Assembly: GCA_030549335.1 (NCBI GenBank)
Contig: CM060194.1
Span: 21,020,171-21,084,170, forward strand
Length of the DNA stretch: 64,000 nt
Direction: 5' to 3'
Source of the DNA: Pontederia crassipes
Taxonomy: Eukaryota > Streptophyta > Magnoliopsida > Commelinales > Pontederiaceae
Translations under genes and position numbers: made by a program
Shown here: in pieces, positions 35,404-46,526 of the stretch
Layout: every line of letters starts with the position of its first letter
How positions within the stretch are numbered: position 1 is the first letter of the stretch
Notes under the pieces: model-generated
The model's database searches: none
The model's input: the letters and a program-made list of their open reading frames with translations, nothing else
Told to the model about the DNA's origin: nothing

Positions 35404-38400
35404 ATGGATTGCAAGGAATCGAAGGAGAGAAGCAACAAGGTGATCCTTTTGCGTTTTTGTTTGTATTTCAATCCGACAATGCGTTTGAAGCATCCCCTGA
35501 TTCCAGGGTTCTTCTTCCTTCCTTATAGGAATGCGATGGAGAAGAAGACCCCCTCACATGCCCTTGTCGTGTACTCTTCTCAATTCTCTCGGGCCCTCTA
35601 CTTGTTTGCTTATGTTCGGAATCAGAAACCCTCCAAATTCGATTTGCTTCTTTTTGTTCTGAAAAGAGCCAATTTTGGGGCACGTCTCCACGCGTGTGAC
35701 AAATTTTATGTTTCGATTTCTTTCTCCGTTGATGAAGGCTTTCTTCTTCTTCTTCTTCTTCTTCTTCTTCTTCAAAGATTTTTAAGGATATCTCTGGTCG
35801 CAGTTGAGAGGACCACCGACGGTCGGAAATGGGCGAGAATTCGAGGAATGGGTGACATTGGTGCGCAAGCGCAATGGCAAATGCCCTGCCACGGGAGCTC
35901 GTCGTTCACTGAATCCGGAAGCCGCTGTGCTGGAGGAGTTCCTGGCGGTCTCTACCTCCGCCTCTGGCCGCAGGTATCCCTGGATGACATGCAAAAGAGT
36001 CGCCTTTTATGGTTATTCTCCCCAGCTTTTCCGTGTGCAAACCATGTGATTCATCATTCATGTCATTATGTGGCATTCTGCTGATTCAGAACAAGGCTTC
36101 GAATGAACTTGTGCAATGCGTCACACACATGATTTCATGATCCAACAGGGAGGGAGTGAAACCTTTAGAAGAACATGGTGCCCATTCTGCAAGTTCAATG
36201 TGTACTAGTCAAGCTCCTGAAATGAGTTTGCACGACAGGCTTGCAAATGCTGACGTGTTGGATATCGAGTCAAGTGAATTTTCTTGGGATAAATTGTCAT
36301 CCCTGCACCATACAAAGCAGACGAACGCTGATGAGAATTGTGAGGATGAGCTGAACAAAGCTTTAGAGGTTCGTTTTTCCTCAGTGTTTTCTCCCAAGGA
36401 AATATTGAAAGAGTGACGAGAAAGCATGGAAACTTATTCCATTAGCACATTGATGGTTTTATGTGAATAGAAAAAAAAATCCATGGACATGGATCTCGCC
36501 CCTTTCTTGATGGAATAATTATGCTCACTTATGCCCCTTTTCCACTCATTTATGCTTGGATTTTCTAGTGACATCTGTTGGGGTGTACAGGTTACAGTAA
36601 ATTCTGGAGGAGTAATTTTCTTTGCTTTGTTTAGCATACCAAATATTGATGATCTTTCAAGTAAAGAGGCAGCAGCAGTAATTAAAATTGCGTCATCAAG
36701 GATGGCGACACAATCAGAACGCTTAGGTTATGAATTTGCAAAATGGATTGGGGTAAAAACACCTCAAGTGGGTATCTCTAATCTGCCCGTGTTATCTACT
36801 TGCTTATTTATTAGAACTTGTTACATTTTATTCTCATATTTGCAGGCAAGAGTTGTTCATAGTTCTACTACAGAATGGCAACAAATCAAGGATGCTGCAG
36901 AAAACACAAGAAATGTTGCTGTCAACAGTGGTGATGAAGTGGGTGAGCTTACATGCTCGGAATTGTTGGAAGCTCTAGAATTCAGTCGGTGCCTTTATCT
37001 AATGAAGTATATGCACAGCTTCTCCAATTACCAATCCAATAAATCTCATCTAAATTTATCTTGCCTTAGTTTATAGGATTCATAATTGTCTCTGTTTGTG
37101 TCAAACTTTATTTACAACAAAGGTAAATAAAGTTTGGCACGAAGAAAAAAACTCAAATTTCATAGAAAGAAAGGAAGTTGATTTTTTTTCTCAGTTATCT
37201 AACTTTTGTGGCAGTTATGTTCATGGCTCACCGTTGCTGGAAAATTCAAATGCATTTCACTCGAAAGAAGTTGCTGAGAATACTGCTGCAGCACTGGGCA
37301 GGATCTTGATGTTGGATCTTGTACTCAGGAATGAAGATAGGCTCCGTTGTCCTCAGCTTGGCTGGCGTGGTAATCATGCAAATCTCTTGTTTGCAGATAA
37401 AGGAACTTCTGAAAATGTTGATGCTGTTGATCCGATCAATGACTCAGTCATGGGAAGATGTAAACCACAAATAGCTAAAAAACTAAAGAAAGAGAGAAGG
37501 GCAATCTCTGTTAATGGAAGGTTAAATTCTCATGACACTGAAGTTGAATCAGAAGCATTTGAAGCTAGCTGCGAGACCAGTAATCAATCGACTAATAAAC
37601 AAGTGACTGCTGATGGAAGAAATTGTAGTTTCCACATTGTGGCTATTGACTCTGGTGTACCTCGCAGACCTCCTGCAGGAAAGCGGGCAAGAGATCAAGA
37701 AAATTATCCTAGACTGGTTGAGCTTATAATCAATAGTTTGGAATATTGTTCTGTCCTACTATATGAGATAACCAATGGAAAGTTGGGTTGTCCAGTATCT
37801 GAAATTGCGGACTCACCAAAAGATTATTCTTCATGCTTGTCCGAGTTTGACATGACAGCAGTAGTTCATGCATTTAGGGGAGGATTTCGTGCGGCTCTCA
37901 GAGACCTGCAGGGTTTCCATTTATTCCTTCTAACATTGTACCAGAAACTTGACGGCGTACTCCGGGTCTTTCTTTCAATCATAAATAAAGCCTTTAATGA
38001 TCAGTCTGACAAGGATGATTCAGATTCCCCATTGCATCCAGTTTCTTGTGGTTCTAGTCCCCTTCTTCCTGCATGCAAGGAACGTCATGTGAATGAAATA
38101 CACTCAGATTCTAATGATTGTGAAAACCGGAGAGGCTTACATAGATATTCAGGATCTCGGGAAAGCTTAGACACAGTTTTCTCTGCATCTCGAGAAAATT
38201 GGAGTGGAAAGCACAACAAAGGAAATGGAGAGCCTCAGCGTAGTTTGCGCTTGACGATGAAACTCCGTGACTTCAACAGATTTGCCAAGGTGAGAGTTGC
38301 ATTTGGAAATGATATGATTATTTGATACATGAATAGCAAATAAGGGAAGGCTTGCAGCAGCTATGGATACAGTTTTATTTGAGATCTTAATTCAAGTTTT

Positions 38401-39667
38401 GCCTCATATGCATTTGTACAGGTAGATGCCGAGTTGAACAAAGAGTTGGAACAGTGGAATGAGATGCTGAGAACAGATGTCATCAAGATGTGCCAAGATA
38501 CAAACTTCAACATGGGTTTTTTTGAAGGAACTGATAATAATATTTCTGTTGATGCTTATGAGTTGAAGGTAGTTTTTATTTGTTTACATTGGAGTATCAT
38601 TATCATTACAGATCTACAGACCTCTTCTCCTTTTCCAGGTTCGACTTGAGCATATCCTTGAGAGAATAGCATTGATCTCTGATGCAGCAAGTACTGAACG
38701 ACCATCTGCTATTACAGACTATCTTTATATTGGTGGAGCCTTGGCCGCAAAGTCTATATACACCCTTCAACAGCTAGGCATTACTCATATATTATGCTTG
38801 TGTTCTAATGAAATAGGTCAATCAGATACTCAGTATCCAGACCTGTTTGAGTACCGGAATTTCTCAGTATGTAATCTTTTCTCTGTTCCACAGTGTTAAA
38901 AACGTAGCTTGCAAATACTTTTTTTTTACATATGATGCTAGAAGTAGAAGACATAGAATACTTCTATTTTTGTTCAATTTCTTTCGTTATATATAATTGT
39001 TTACCAGCTGCTCCTAATTAGCACCTTTCTGAAAGGTAAATGACAGTGATGATGAAGATATCAGTAATCTCTTTGAAGAGGCTTCTGATTTCATTGACTA
39101 TGTCGATTACCTGGGTGGAAAAATATTGGTTCACTGTTTCGAAGGGAGAAGCCGCAGTGCAACTGTTGTTCTGGCCTACTTAATTCTAAGAAAGTAAGAT
39201 ACATTTGTATGCATATGGATTCTTTGTAATGTCATGGCTAAACACAAAATATCAATTTGAATTAGTTTAATCATCTGAGAAAATATCTTTTGCGCAGGGG
39301 GCTTAATCTTCAAGAAGCATGGAACATGCTAAAAAAGGTGCATCATCGAGCCCAGCCAAATGATGGGTTTGCCAAGATCCTTTTAGATCTCGAAAGCCGT
39401 CTATATGGAAAAACATCCATGGAATGGCAGCAAAAGAAACCAATGATGAAAGTGTGTCCTATCTGTGGGAACAATGCAGGACTGAGCAGCGGTTCACTCA
39501 AGCTCCATCTCGAGAAGTCCCACAGAAAGATTTCTTCTGGAAGTGTGGACAGTGCCATGTCCTTGGAGATACAAAAGGCTCTGGAGGCGCTTGAGATCAG
39601 CCACAGTGGCAATGTCAGCCCGATTCAGAAGCAGCCACAGTTGGTTGTCGATGTATTCTCTCATTGA
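35404..39667 (+). CDS. PHS1: Dual-specificity phosphatase PHS1 with N-terminal atypical kinase region
   Basis: Plant regulator of cortical microtubules: an atypical tubulin kinase region and a MAPK-type phosphatase in one protein. Exons 35404-35439 (tentative), 35804-35973, 36149-36368, 36591-36767, 36846-37006, 37215-38289, 38422-38568, 38639-38866, 39036-39193, 39298-39667. Together 913 aa, against about 930 in Arabidopsis. Seen: LVRKRNGK near the N-terminus; the kinase-like stretch VVHSSTTEWQQIKDAAENTR and LRNEDRL..WRGNHANLLFAD; the phosphatase signature HCFEGRSRSA with catalytic C772; and near the C-terminus CPICGNN..H....H, a C2H2-like pair conserved in the family. All introns are GT-AG. 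The first exon (MDCKESKERSNK) is only an in-phase guess: the second exon has no upstream ATG in its own frame, and the acceptor GGTCGCAG at 35803 forces some upstream exon. A TTC microsatellite lies in that intron. Confidence 0.93.
35741..35774. repeat. (TTC)n microsatellite
   Basis: About 11 CTT/TTC units lie just upstream of the acceptor at 35803 in the first PHS1 intron, where they serve as an extended pyrimidine tract. Confidence 0.9.
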
Positions 39668-41160
39668 TGACGTAGGAAGCATTACCACTGCAACATGCAT
39701 GCCTGGTCCTGAGTTAGTTAGATTTTGCCGAGTTATTTCTTCAAGTTCCTGTGGGGAATCTCGGAGTTTATTGCTTTACTTGCTTATGCAAGAATCATGT
39801 TGTGATCAACAATTCCTTGCAGTGTCACAACCATGTGTTGTCGCTGTGATATGTTGCACAGTTAGGAGCGAGGATACAAATTGTAGTTGGTTCTTGTAAC
39901 ACCCCCAAAAGATGAAATGACAACGCCATAATCGGACATCTGAACTTTAGCCGTCCAATAATTGTGAATTCTTTTTTTTGTCACCTTTCATATTTGATTA
40001 TGAGAACTTTGAGTAGACTCTCAGGCTACTAATTCAAGAATGAAAGGGTATCAATCTCACCTTTCCATTCTTAACTAATTTCACTCCATTCTTATCAATC
40101 TCACCCTACGACGATCGGAGGATCGGACTCAAGCTATGAGTATTTTTTTTAACATCACAAATCGAACAATCGACCAAGTCCTGACGTCCAAAAGATTTGG
40201 AAAGAAGCCAAAACCCATTTCCTGATCAATAAAAGATCGGATGCATGGTCCCCAATTCGTACGTTCGGAATTGTACAAAATGTTTTGGACGAATACAATT
40301 GAAAAATCAGATGTCCATCTTGACTGACTCCAGGCATCCGAAACTCAAATAGGGTAGATGCATGATTTGATCAATGTAACCCCTTTTTATTCTAAACTCC
40401 TCGTAATGATTTATGTTACTTACTGAAGCTTTATGTTACTCTCATATCACTTGATTAATTTATTATCCATATAAACATAAGGAAATAACTTTATGTATGT
40501 AGTAAATCAAATTAATTGATATCTATATGAATCATTGACTTCTAATGAACACTAAGAATGGAGTAGAGTAATGAAGAAAAATGTGGATTGCCATTGCAGA
40601 GAACTAAGAATGGCGATGAGTAATGGAGAGAAAATGAAGTCAAAACAATTGTTAGCATACGGTTGCATGTGCGGGACTGTTGCATCCTTCCACTAAGAGG
40701 TGGCATAAACTTCCCTAAGAAAGATCATTGATCCCCCGGTAACACTACAAGCATGTGGTTGTAGTGTTTCTCGTGACATATTCTTCCAACTATGAGAAGA
40801 TGAAAGAAATGAGGAAAAGCAAATATGCAATGAAATTATAGAAGAATCATTTAAAGTTAAAACATCAGCTTTCATGACTATTGTTACCATAAAATAATCA
40901 TATAAGTTAAATCATTTGAATTATGATTTGTTGTCCTTAGAGGTCCATATTATATGATCATGATAGGCTGAAGGTTTTATGATTGTTTAAATGATCATGC
41001 TCAAATGAACTACTTCATTACTTACATTTGTGATGTTATCACACTATACTTTATGCTTACTAGAAGATTTCTTTCCTATGTTGTTGATTCCTGCACGTAC
41101 ATGTTAGTCCTGAATGACCGACTACTTGGTGCCCTCAATGAACATTGCTTGTGTGGCAAG
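39668..41160. other. PHS1 3' flank and gene-free DNA
   Basis: Up to about 39900 this is probably the 3' untranslated region. TGTAACACCCCCAAAAGA at 39895 resembles an LTR start but no matching end was found. The rest is AT-rich with no recognised gene. Confidence 0.45.
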
Positions 41161-42850
41161 TGTAACACCTCAAAATTGTTTAAATTAAAAATTAAGTTTT
41201 ATAATTAAAATAAATTCAAAATTTAGGATTTGTTAAAGAAAGTTAAAGTTTGTAAAGAAATAAAAGTATAGTTAGAGGAAGATTATGAGAAGAGAAAAAG
41301 ATATGATAAGAAAAGGTTGAATAGGAATACACGTGCTATTAGATAAGAGATAGGTAAAGATAATTCTTAATTATATTAGGAGTTGAAATTATAATAGGAT
41401 TAGAGATTCAAAATTGAATTTGAATCTAAGCATAAGTTTAGAATATAAAGGACTCCTAATGAAACTTAAAATAAGAGTTTTATGTTCAAAAAATATTTCG
41501 AAGATAAAATAATATTATACTACTATTTTATTCTGAAAATTAAAAGATATTTATTTAATTTCAAAATTTTAGGAAGAATTATGTTTAAGAGAGATAGAAT
41601 AAAGAAAAGATAGTTATAAGAGAATTAGGGATACAATTTGTTGAATGATTGAATTAGGACTCTTAAGGACGTTGAAACTAGGAATTTTAAAGATAAAAAT
41701 ATTCCTCCCCGATGCAACAAGAGTGCTCAATTCAACTGAATCGATCCGACTCGAGTTTCAATAATACCCGACCTAGGTTTTGATAATACCTAGCTGGGTC
41801 CTAACTGAAAATGTTAAAAGAATAATTTTTTGGTCACCTTCGACCCGGCTCGTGTCTAGGACAAACCCGACCCAGATTTGATATCACCCAGTTCAGATTC
41901 AGGCTATTTTTTAGATGTAATTTCTTGTCGGTTTGTTATGATGTCCAATGATCTTTTTGTCCTTGCATTGATGCGTGATGAATTGAATTAAAAACTTAAT
42001 CAATCAGGTAACAAGATAAAAGCTGAAAAAGGTGGAAAACCAAATTATTGATTGCACTCAAATATTTCCAAATTGCAGTATAAAATTCTAGCAAGAGGGT
42101 CAAGTAAAATATCCTTAACCATAGGAGATTAAAATTAAGTGTCATGCGAAACTAAGTGATACAAGAAAAGATAGGAGCCACATCTAAAATCCATATTGGG
42201 CCACCAAAGTATCATGACTACCCTTAAAGGAAAAGTAAAAAAGAAAGAATATGAATATGAATAAGTGCAAGGACCATGAACATGGAAATAAAACATGCAC
42301 ATGGACATGGATAAGAACATGAATATGAAAATAAACATGAATATGAATAAGAATAGGAAAAGTAAAGAGAATATTTACTAAAGTGTATGATTATTGACCA
42401 ACGACTTTATGATTGTTTCATGATTAAGTTTGATTCACTGTTATTATTATTTTATATCCTTTTATATTATCTCTAAGTATTCACTACTCAGAAAAATTCT
42501 CTTTTCCTGTATTTGAATCTAATAGGTAGGTGAACCGATAGTAAGGATAAAAGCATGACAAACAACAATGTTCGTGATGACATAAAATGCACATGAGTAT
42601 TGAATCGTTAGAACTCGTCATTATTAATTGATGTAAAGTGATTTGAAAGTTAGTTAACCTTTAAAAGGATCAATAGGAAAGAATAGTTAGAAAGTAAGAT
42701 CTCATGTGCACTCTGTTAAAGAATAATTTATTATTATTTTGTTTTGACATTCTACGTAAAGAAAATACTAAAAAAAAGGAATTATAGATAACGCTGACTC
42801 AATAAGCCCAATTGCTACGTGATAGAAGGGTAAAATTTTGGAGCGTTACA
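41161..42850. mobile_element. Probable solo LTR (TGTAACACC...GCGTTACA)
   Basis: The block begins TGTAACACCTCAAAATT and ends AAATTTTGGAGCGTTACA, so the ends form a 17-base imperfect inverted repeat typical of large Ty3-type (Tekay/Del-like) LTRs. Its 1690 bases contain no gene; degenerate GAATATGAA-type repeats lie at 42240-42360. The flanking five bases (GCAAG and ACAAA) do not match, so the target duplication is lost or the call is wrong. Confidence 0.45.
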
Positions 42851-43330
42851 ACAAACACATTAATTGATGTTATTATGTTAGTACTATATTATATTCAAGT
42901 CTCGGATTTGAAAAGTTATGATGTACCTAGATTATGATATAAGTTATATTATGTGAGATTATTGGACCTCAAAAATTTAAACTTCTAAAATATTGAAATA
43001 TATTTAATAATATATTATTTTTAAAATTTCAATTCATTTTTATAATTTGCGATGGATTTAAAACAGCGCCTCCTTCCTTCTTCCTAACCTACCTTTGTTC
43101 GAATAGTGACCATCTTTGCGCTGATACCACCACCATTGTATTTGTTGTTGTTATTGTTGTTGTTGTTATAGAACAAGTCCTCTCTTCTGTGGCGTGACAT
43201 CTCCAGGTTTCATGCAGCGTGAATGCCGCTTTGACCTTCACCTCCCCCTCCCGCGTTTAGTTGAACCCAGACGCGACTTCTACTCCTCCTCCACCAACCC
43301 ATCGGATCGATCAATCGATAACTACATCCC
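42851..43330. other. Gene-free spacer
   Basis: AT-rich sequence, then a (TTG)n-like tract at 43142-43167. No element ends or genes were recognised. Confidence 0.45.
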
Positions 43331-43334
43331 TCCA

Positions 43335-43625
43335 CGAAGCGCGCTTAGTTAAGGCATTAACGGAATCGACATGGCGGCAGTCTCCTCCCCTCTGCGTCAC
43401 CGTGCACTCGCTCGCACGGAGCAGTACTTGGACGCCTCGAGCAGCTCCTTTACGACGACGTCAGCTCGTGGCTGGCAGCGGCCGTGGCCAAAGTCCACAC
43501 CTACGATGGTGGATGCCGGGAATCAGGCGCGTCTGAGAGGGTGCAGTTCTCCAAACTGAACGGGGAGTTGTGCAACCCGTACAGCGTCATCCTCGCCATC
43601 GTCAAGCTCATCCGTAAATGAGCTC
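43335..43625 (+). pseudogene. Possible pectinesterase-inhibitor-like fragment
   Basis: In one + frame (about 43435-43620) the translation reads LEQLLYDDVSSWLAAAVAKV, then HTYDGGC, and later SVILAIVKLIRK. This recalls the C-terminal half of pectinesterase-inhibitor domains (D-V-x-x-W-L-S-A-A-L ... D-x-C ... N-A-L-A-I). An ATG frame at 43371 runs in a different phase. No full gene, signal peptide or catalytic domain is present. It is a guess from pattern similarity; it could also be an unrelated GC-rich open frame. Confidence 0.25.
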
Positions 43626-44545
43626 TTGGTCGTCTGTCTACTCTCATCAGTTTTGCTCCTCTTCTTCTCGTCTTTCATATTCAGTTTCAGTTGGCTTATA
43701 AGATGTCGATGCGTTAAATTGATTGCTTCTACGAAGTTTGTCCGAGCGTAAGCTGGTTGTGGTTCCTCAGCTCTACCTGCATCAGAGTTTGGTAATCGAC
43801 TATCATTAGCTGCTGCAATAATAAGACCTTGGTTACAAGGTCGTGTTAACCAAAATTTGTGAAAACATCCATGCACAAAAAAGTGAATATCGGATGGAGG
43901 AATGACATAATAATTACATTCTCCACCACACCTCAAATTTGTGAACAATGCACTTTATAATGCCGGGATCTAACCACCCAAAAAAAAAAATTACATTCTC
44001 CAAGAGTAAAATTTAAAACTATCGTCGTATTAATTTGGTAACATCCATGCATGCAAAGGATGATCAGAATAATTTGGGATCACCTATGCCTGTAACGGAA
44101 GAAAACAAAGCTGTCTACCGCTACCTCAATTCCATCAGTATCATGAAAGGATTTGTTCCAGATGACCTCTCTTTTCCTAAAATGCGAGTAGTCATCATCT
44201 CAGTGCCAAGAATTCTTTTCTTCATTCACATATTTTTGTACCAATCAGAAACTCAAAATTCCCATAATAGAAACAAAAAAACAAAGAAATGCAGATGATT
44301 ATCAAAGGCAACAAAAATAGCATTACGCAGCAAATGCAGGCGCCAACTGTTGAATGGGTAATAATCAGTAGTTTACCATCCAATACAAAAATTGCCAATC
44401 TATCACGCATGGGTAATAATCAGGTACACGCTGAATCCCACAACACTTCCACATGCTAACACACCTAACGAGTACACAAAACAAGTAACCTGCTATTTGC
44501 TCCAGAATTTCTCATTTTAGCTGACTAGATGCCATCGAGACCTTA
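43626..44545. other. Spacer and 3' region of the Ser/Arg-rich gene
   Basis: No gene is recognised. The part nearest 44545 is probably the 3' untranslated region of the - strand gene ending at 44546. Confidence 0.45.
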
Positions 44546-46526
44546 TCAATCATAACTAGCGTTCAGAAACTTCAGCAATTCATTCCGGTTGTTTTCCGCC
44601 AACTTGTCATCCTTTGTTTTGTCAAGTTTCAGGAGTATCTGTCACATCACAGAAGTCCAAAAAACACTTATGCTAATCCCAAATCCACAGAAGTATGCTT
44701 AAGCAGCTCACAAGTTTCATTTTTAATGAGCTCCCTACCTTTTTACCAGAAACAGCACTGCGTCGGACACCATCCTCTTTGTCCCGACCAAGGAACTAAA
44801 TGAAGGGGAAACCAGTGCAGAGGTTAATCGAGCAGGTTAAAAGTAAAAACACAACCATGTTTTATTTCATGAGGAGTACCTTAGAGAGTTGGACAGGACT
44901 GCTGCATCCATCAACTTGCTTCTTCTGTGTATTGCTCAGATTGCCAAAGAAAAACAAGAAACACAGTACCCAGAAGCAAGATTCAATACCCCGTCAACCC
45001 GATCCAGACACCAGCTCCAATTTCGAAGAGCCAACAAAGAAACAGGCAGCAAATAACATCAGGACTCTTGCCATGCTTATTTTTCAAAATTGCTAAAAAA
45101 GGAGTAAACACTTTAAAAATATCATGAGACAACTGATCCTAAGACAGTAAGAAGCTAAAATGAAGCATGTTTTCCATGATCAATGAATTATAAATGCACC
45201 AACATATGTGGACGACTGCATGACCACAATCCATAGTTTACTCTTTAGCAACAAGTGCAATTCTGTCAACTAAAATTAGACTTGCACTCTGGTCCAAAAT
45301 TTTTTAAGAAAGGCATCCATGCCACAGAAACGGACATACACGAAACTGAAAGCAGCATACAAGAAGAAGGAACAGTATATACCTCTTTATGCTTCTGCCT
45401 GTGTCTTTTGTGACGATCGCTTTTGCTTTTAACTCTATCCTTACTCTAAAAGGAAGATGACCATCAGTATTGTAAAATAAATGAGAATGCTTATAACTAG
45501 TTGTTTGTTTTCAACACCACAACACAAGTTCACCTTTGATCTCGCACTATGTTTACGCTTCTTTGAACAATTAGAAATCTCATGCTCGCTATCAGAATAA
45601 CTTTCACTGCTGCAGGGAAAGAGTATAAGCAATTTATCAAAATAAGCTAGACGAGCACCACTAATAAAAATTAAGTCCTTGACCTTCTACAAAGCAACAG
45701 TGACAATGAATGTTCTAACATGTCATTTAGATAAAAGCTCAACTGTTTAGAAAAGCTCAACTGTTTAGAAAAGCTCAACTGTTTAGAAAAGCACCTCAAT
45801 TACGATCACACTATCTTTCTAGTGATCTACAATTGTTAAGAACTACTCTAAGTCATGAATCTCATAATTTCTCTGGAAAATAATGCAAAAGTTTGCTAAA
45901 AGAATCTACTTGATTCTATATCTATCGATGTTGAAATACAATCAATGTTTAAAAGATGATAATAGTACATACAATGAGAAAGCTTGAAACGAGAAGCAAA
46001 TCAACCTCCAGAACCAGTGGAAAGTTCAGAAACTCCCTTAATGTATTGACTAACTATAAGAACTAGAACAATAAATAATAAAAAAAACATTTTTTTGGTG
46101 TTTCTCAATGGCCAAGCACTTGCCATAAGGACCAGAAGGTACCCGCAAAGCAATCTTCCAAGGAAATATACAACGATAAGAGCAATCGAACGTTCCAACA
46201 GACAAGAGCACGGCCAATCAAATCTTAAATCAAATACAAGCCCTAGCCCTTGCAATAACACGATCACGGTGCGTGAGTATGAGGAGAACTCGCCTGGAAC
46301 TATCGGAGTAGCTGGTGGAGGACGAGGCGTCGCGAGAGCGGCGTCCACGCCTCCGCTTCCCGCGCGATCGACGATCCTTGCGGACCTTGAGCGCGACGTC
46401 CCCGTCTCCGCTGCGGCGGTGATGGTGCCCCCGGTGGCGGCGTCGCTCTCGCCGGCGAGAAGGAGAGGCGGACCCGGAGGAGTCGGAGGTTGAGGAAAAC
46501 GAGTCGGAGGACGACGAAGCAGCCAT
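44546..46526 (-). CDS. Small Ser/Arg-rich nuclear protein with conserved C-terminus
   Basis: Six exons on the - strand: 46526-46294, 45609-45534, 45445-45383, 44924-44880, 44795-44739, 44638-44546. They join in frame to 188 aa. The N-terminal half is Ser-rich then Arg/His-rich (MAASSSSDSFSSTSDSSGSA, RRRERRRHRGHHHRR), a low-complexity region typical of splicing-associated or other nuclear proteins. The C-terminus is ordered-looking: SPVQLSKFLGRDKEDGVRR, SAVSGKK, then ILLKLDKTKDDK and NRNELLKFLNASYD. I remember this C-terminal block from uncharacterised plant proteins but cannot name a function. Intron 1 must use a GC donor (CCAG|GCGAGT at 46293); the nearby GT gives a frame with an immediate stop. 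An RNA-processing role is inference from composition only. Confidence 0.85.
45733..45790. repeat. 18-bp tandem repeat, three copies
   Basis: AAAAGCTCAACTGTTTAG repeats three times in a row within intron 1 of the Ser/Arg-rich gene. Confidence 0.92.

Noticed and set aside
35404..36084. 226-codon open frame starting at the PHS1 region
   Set aside because: It runs through an intron with a TTC repeat and is out of phase with conserved PHS1 sequence; only its first 12 codons may be used.
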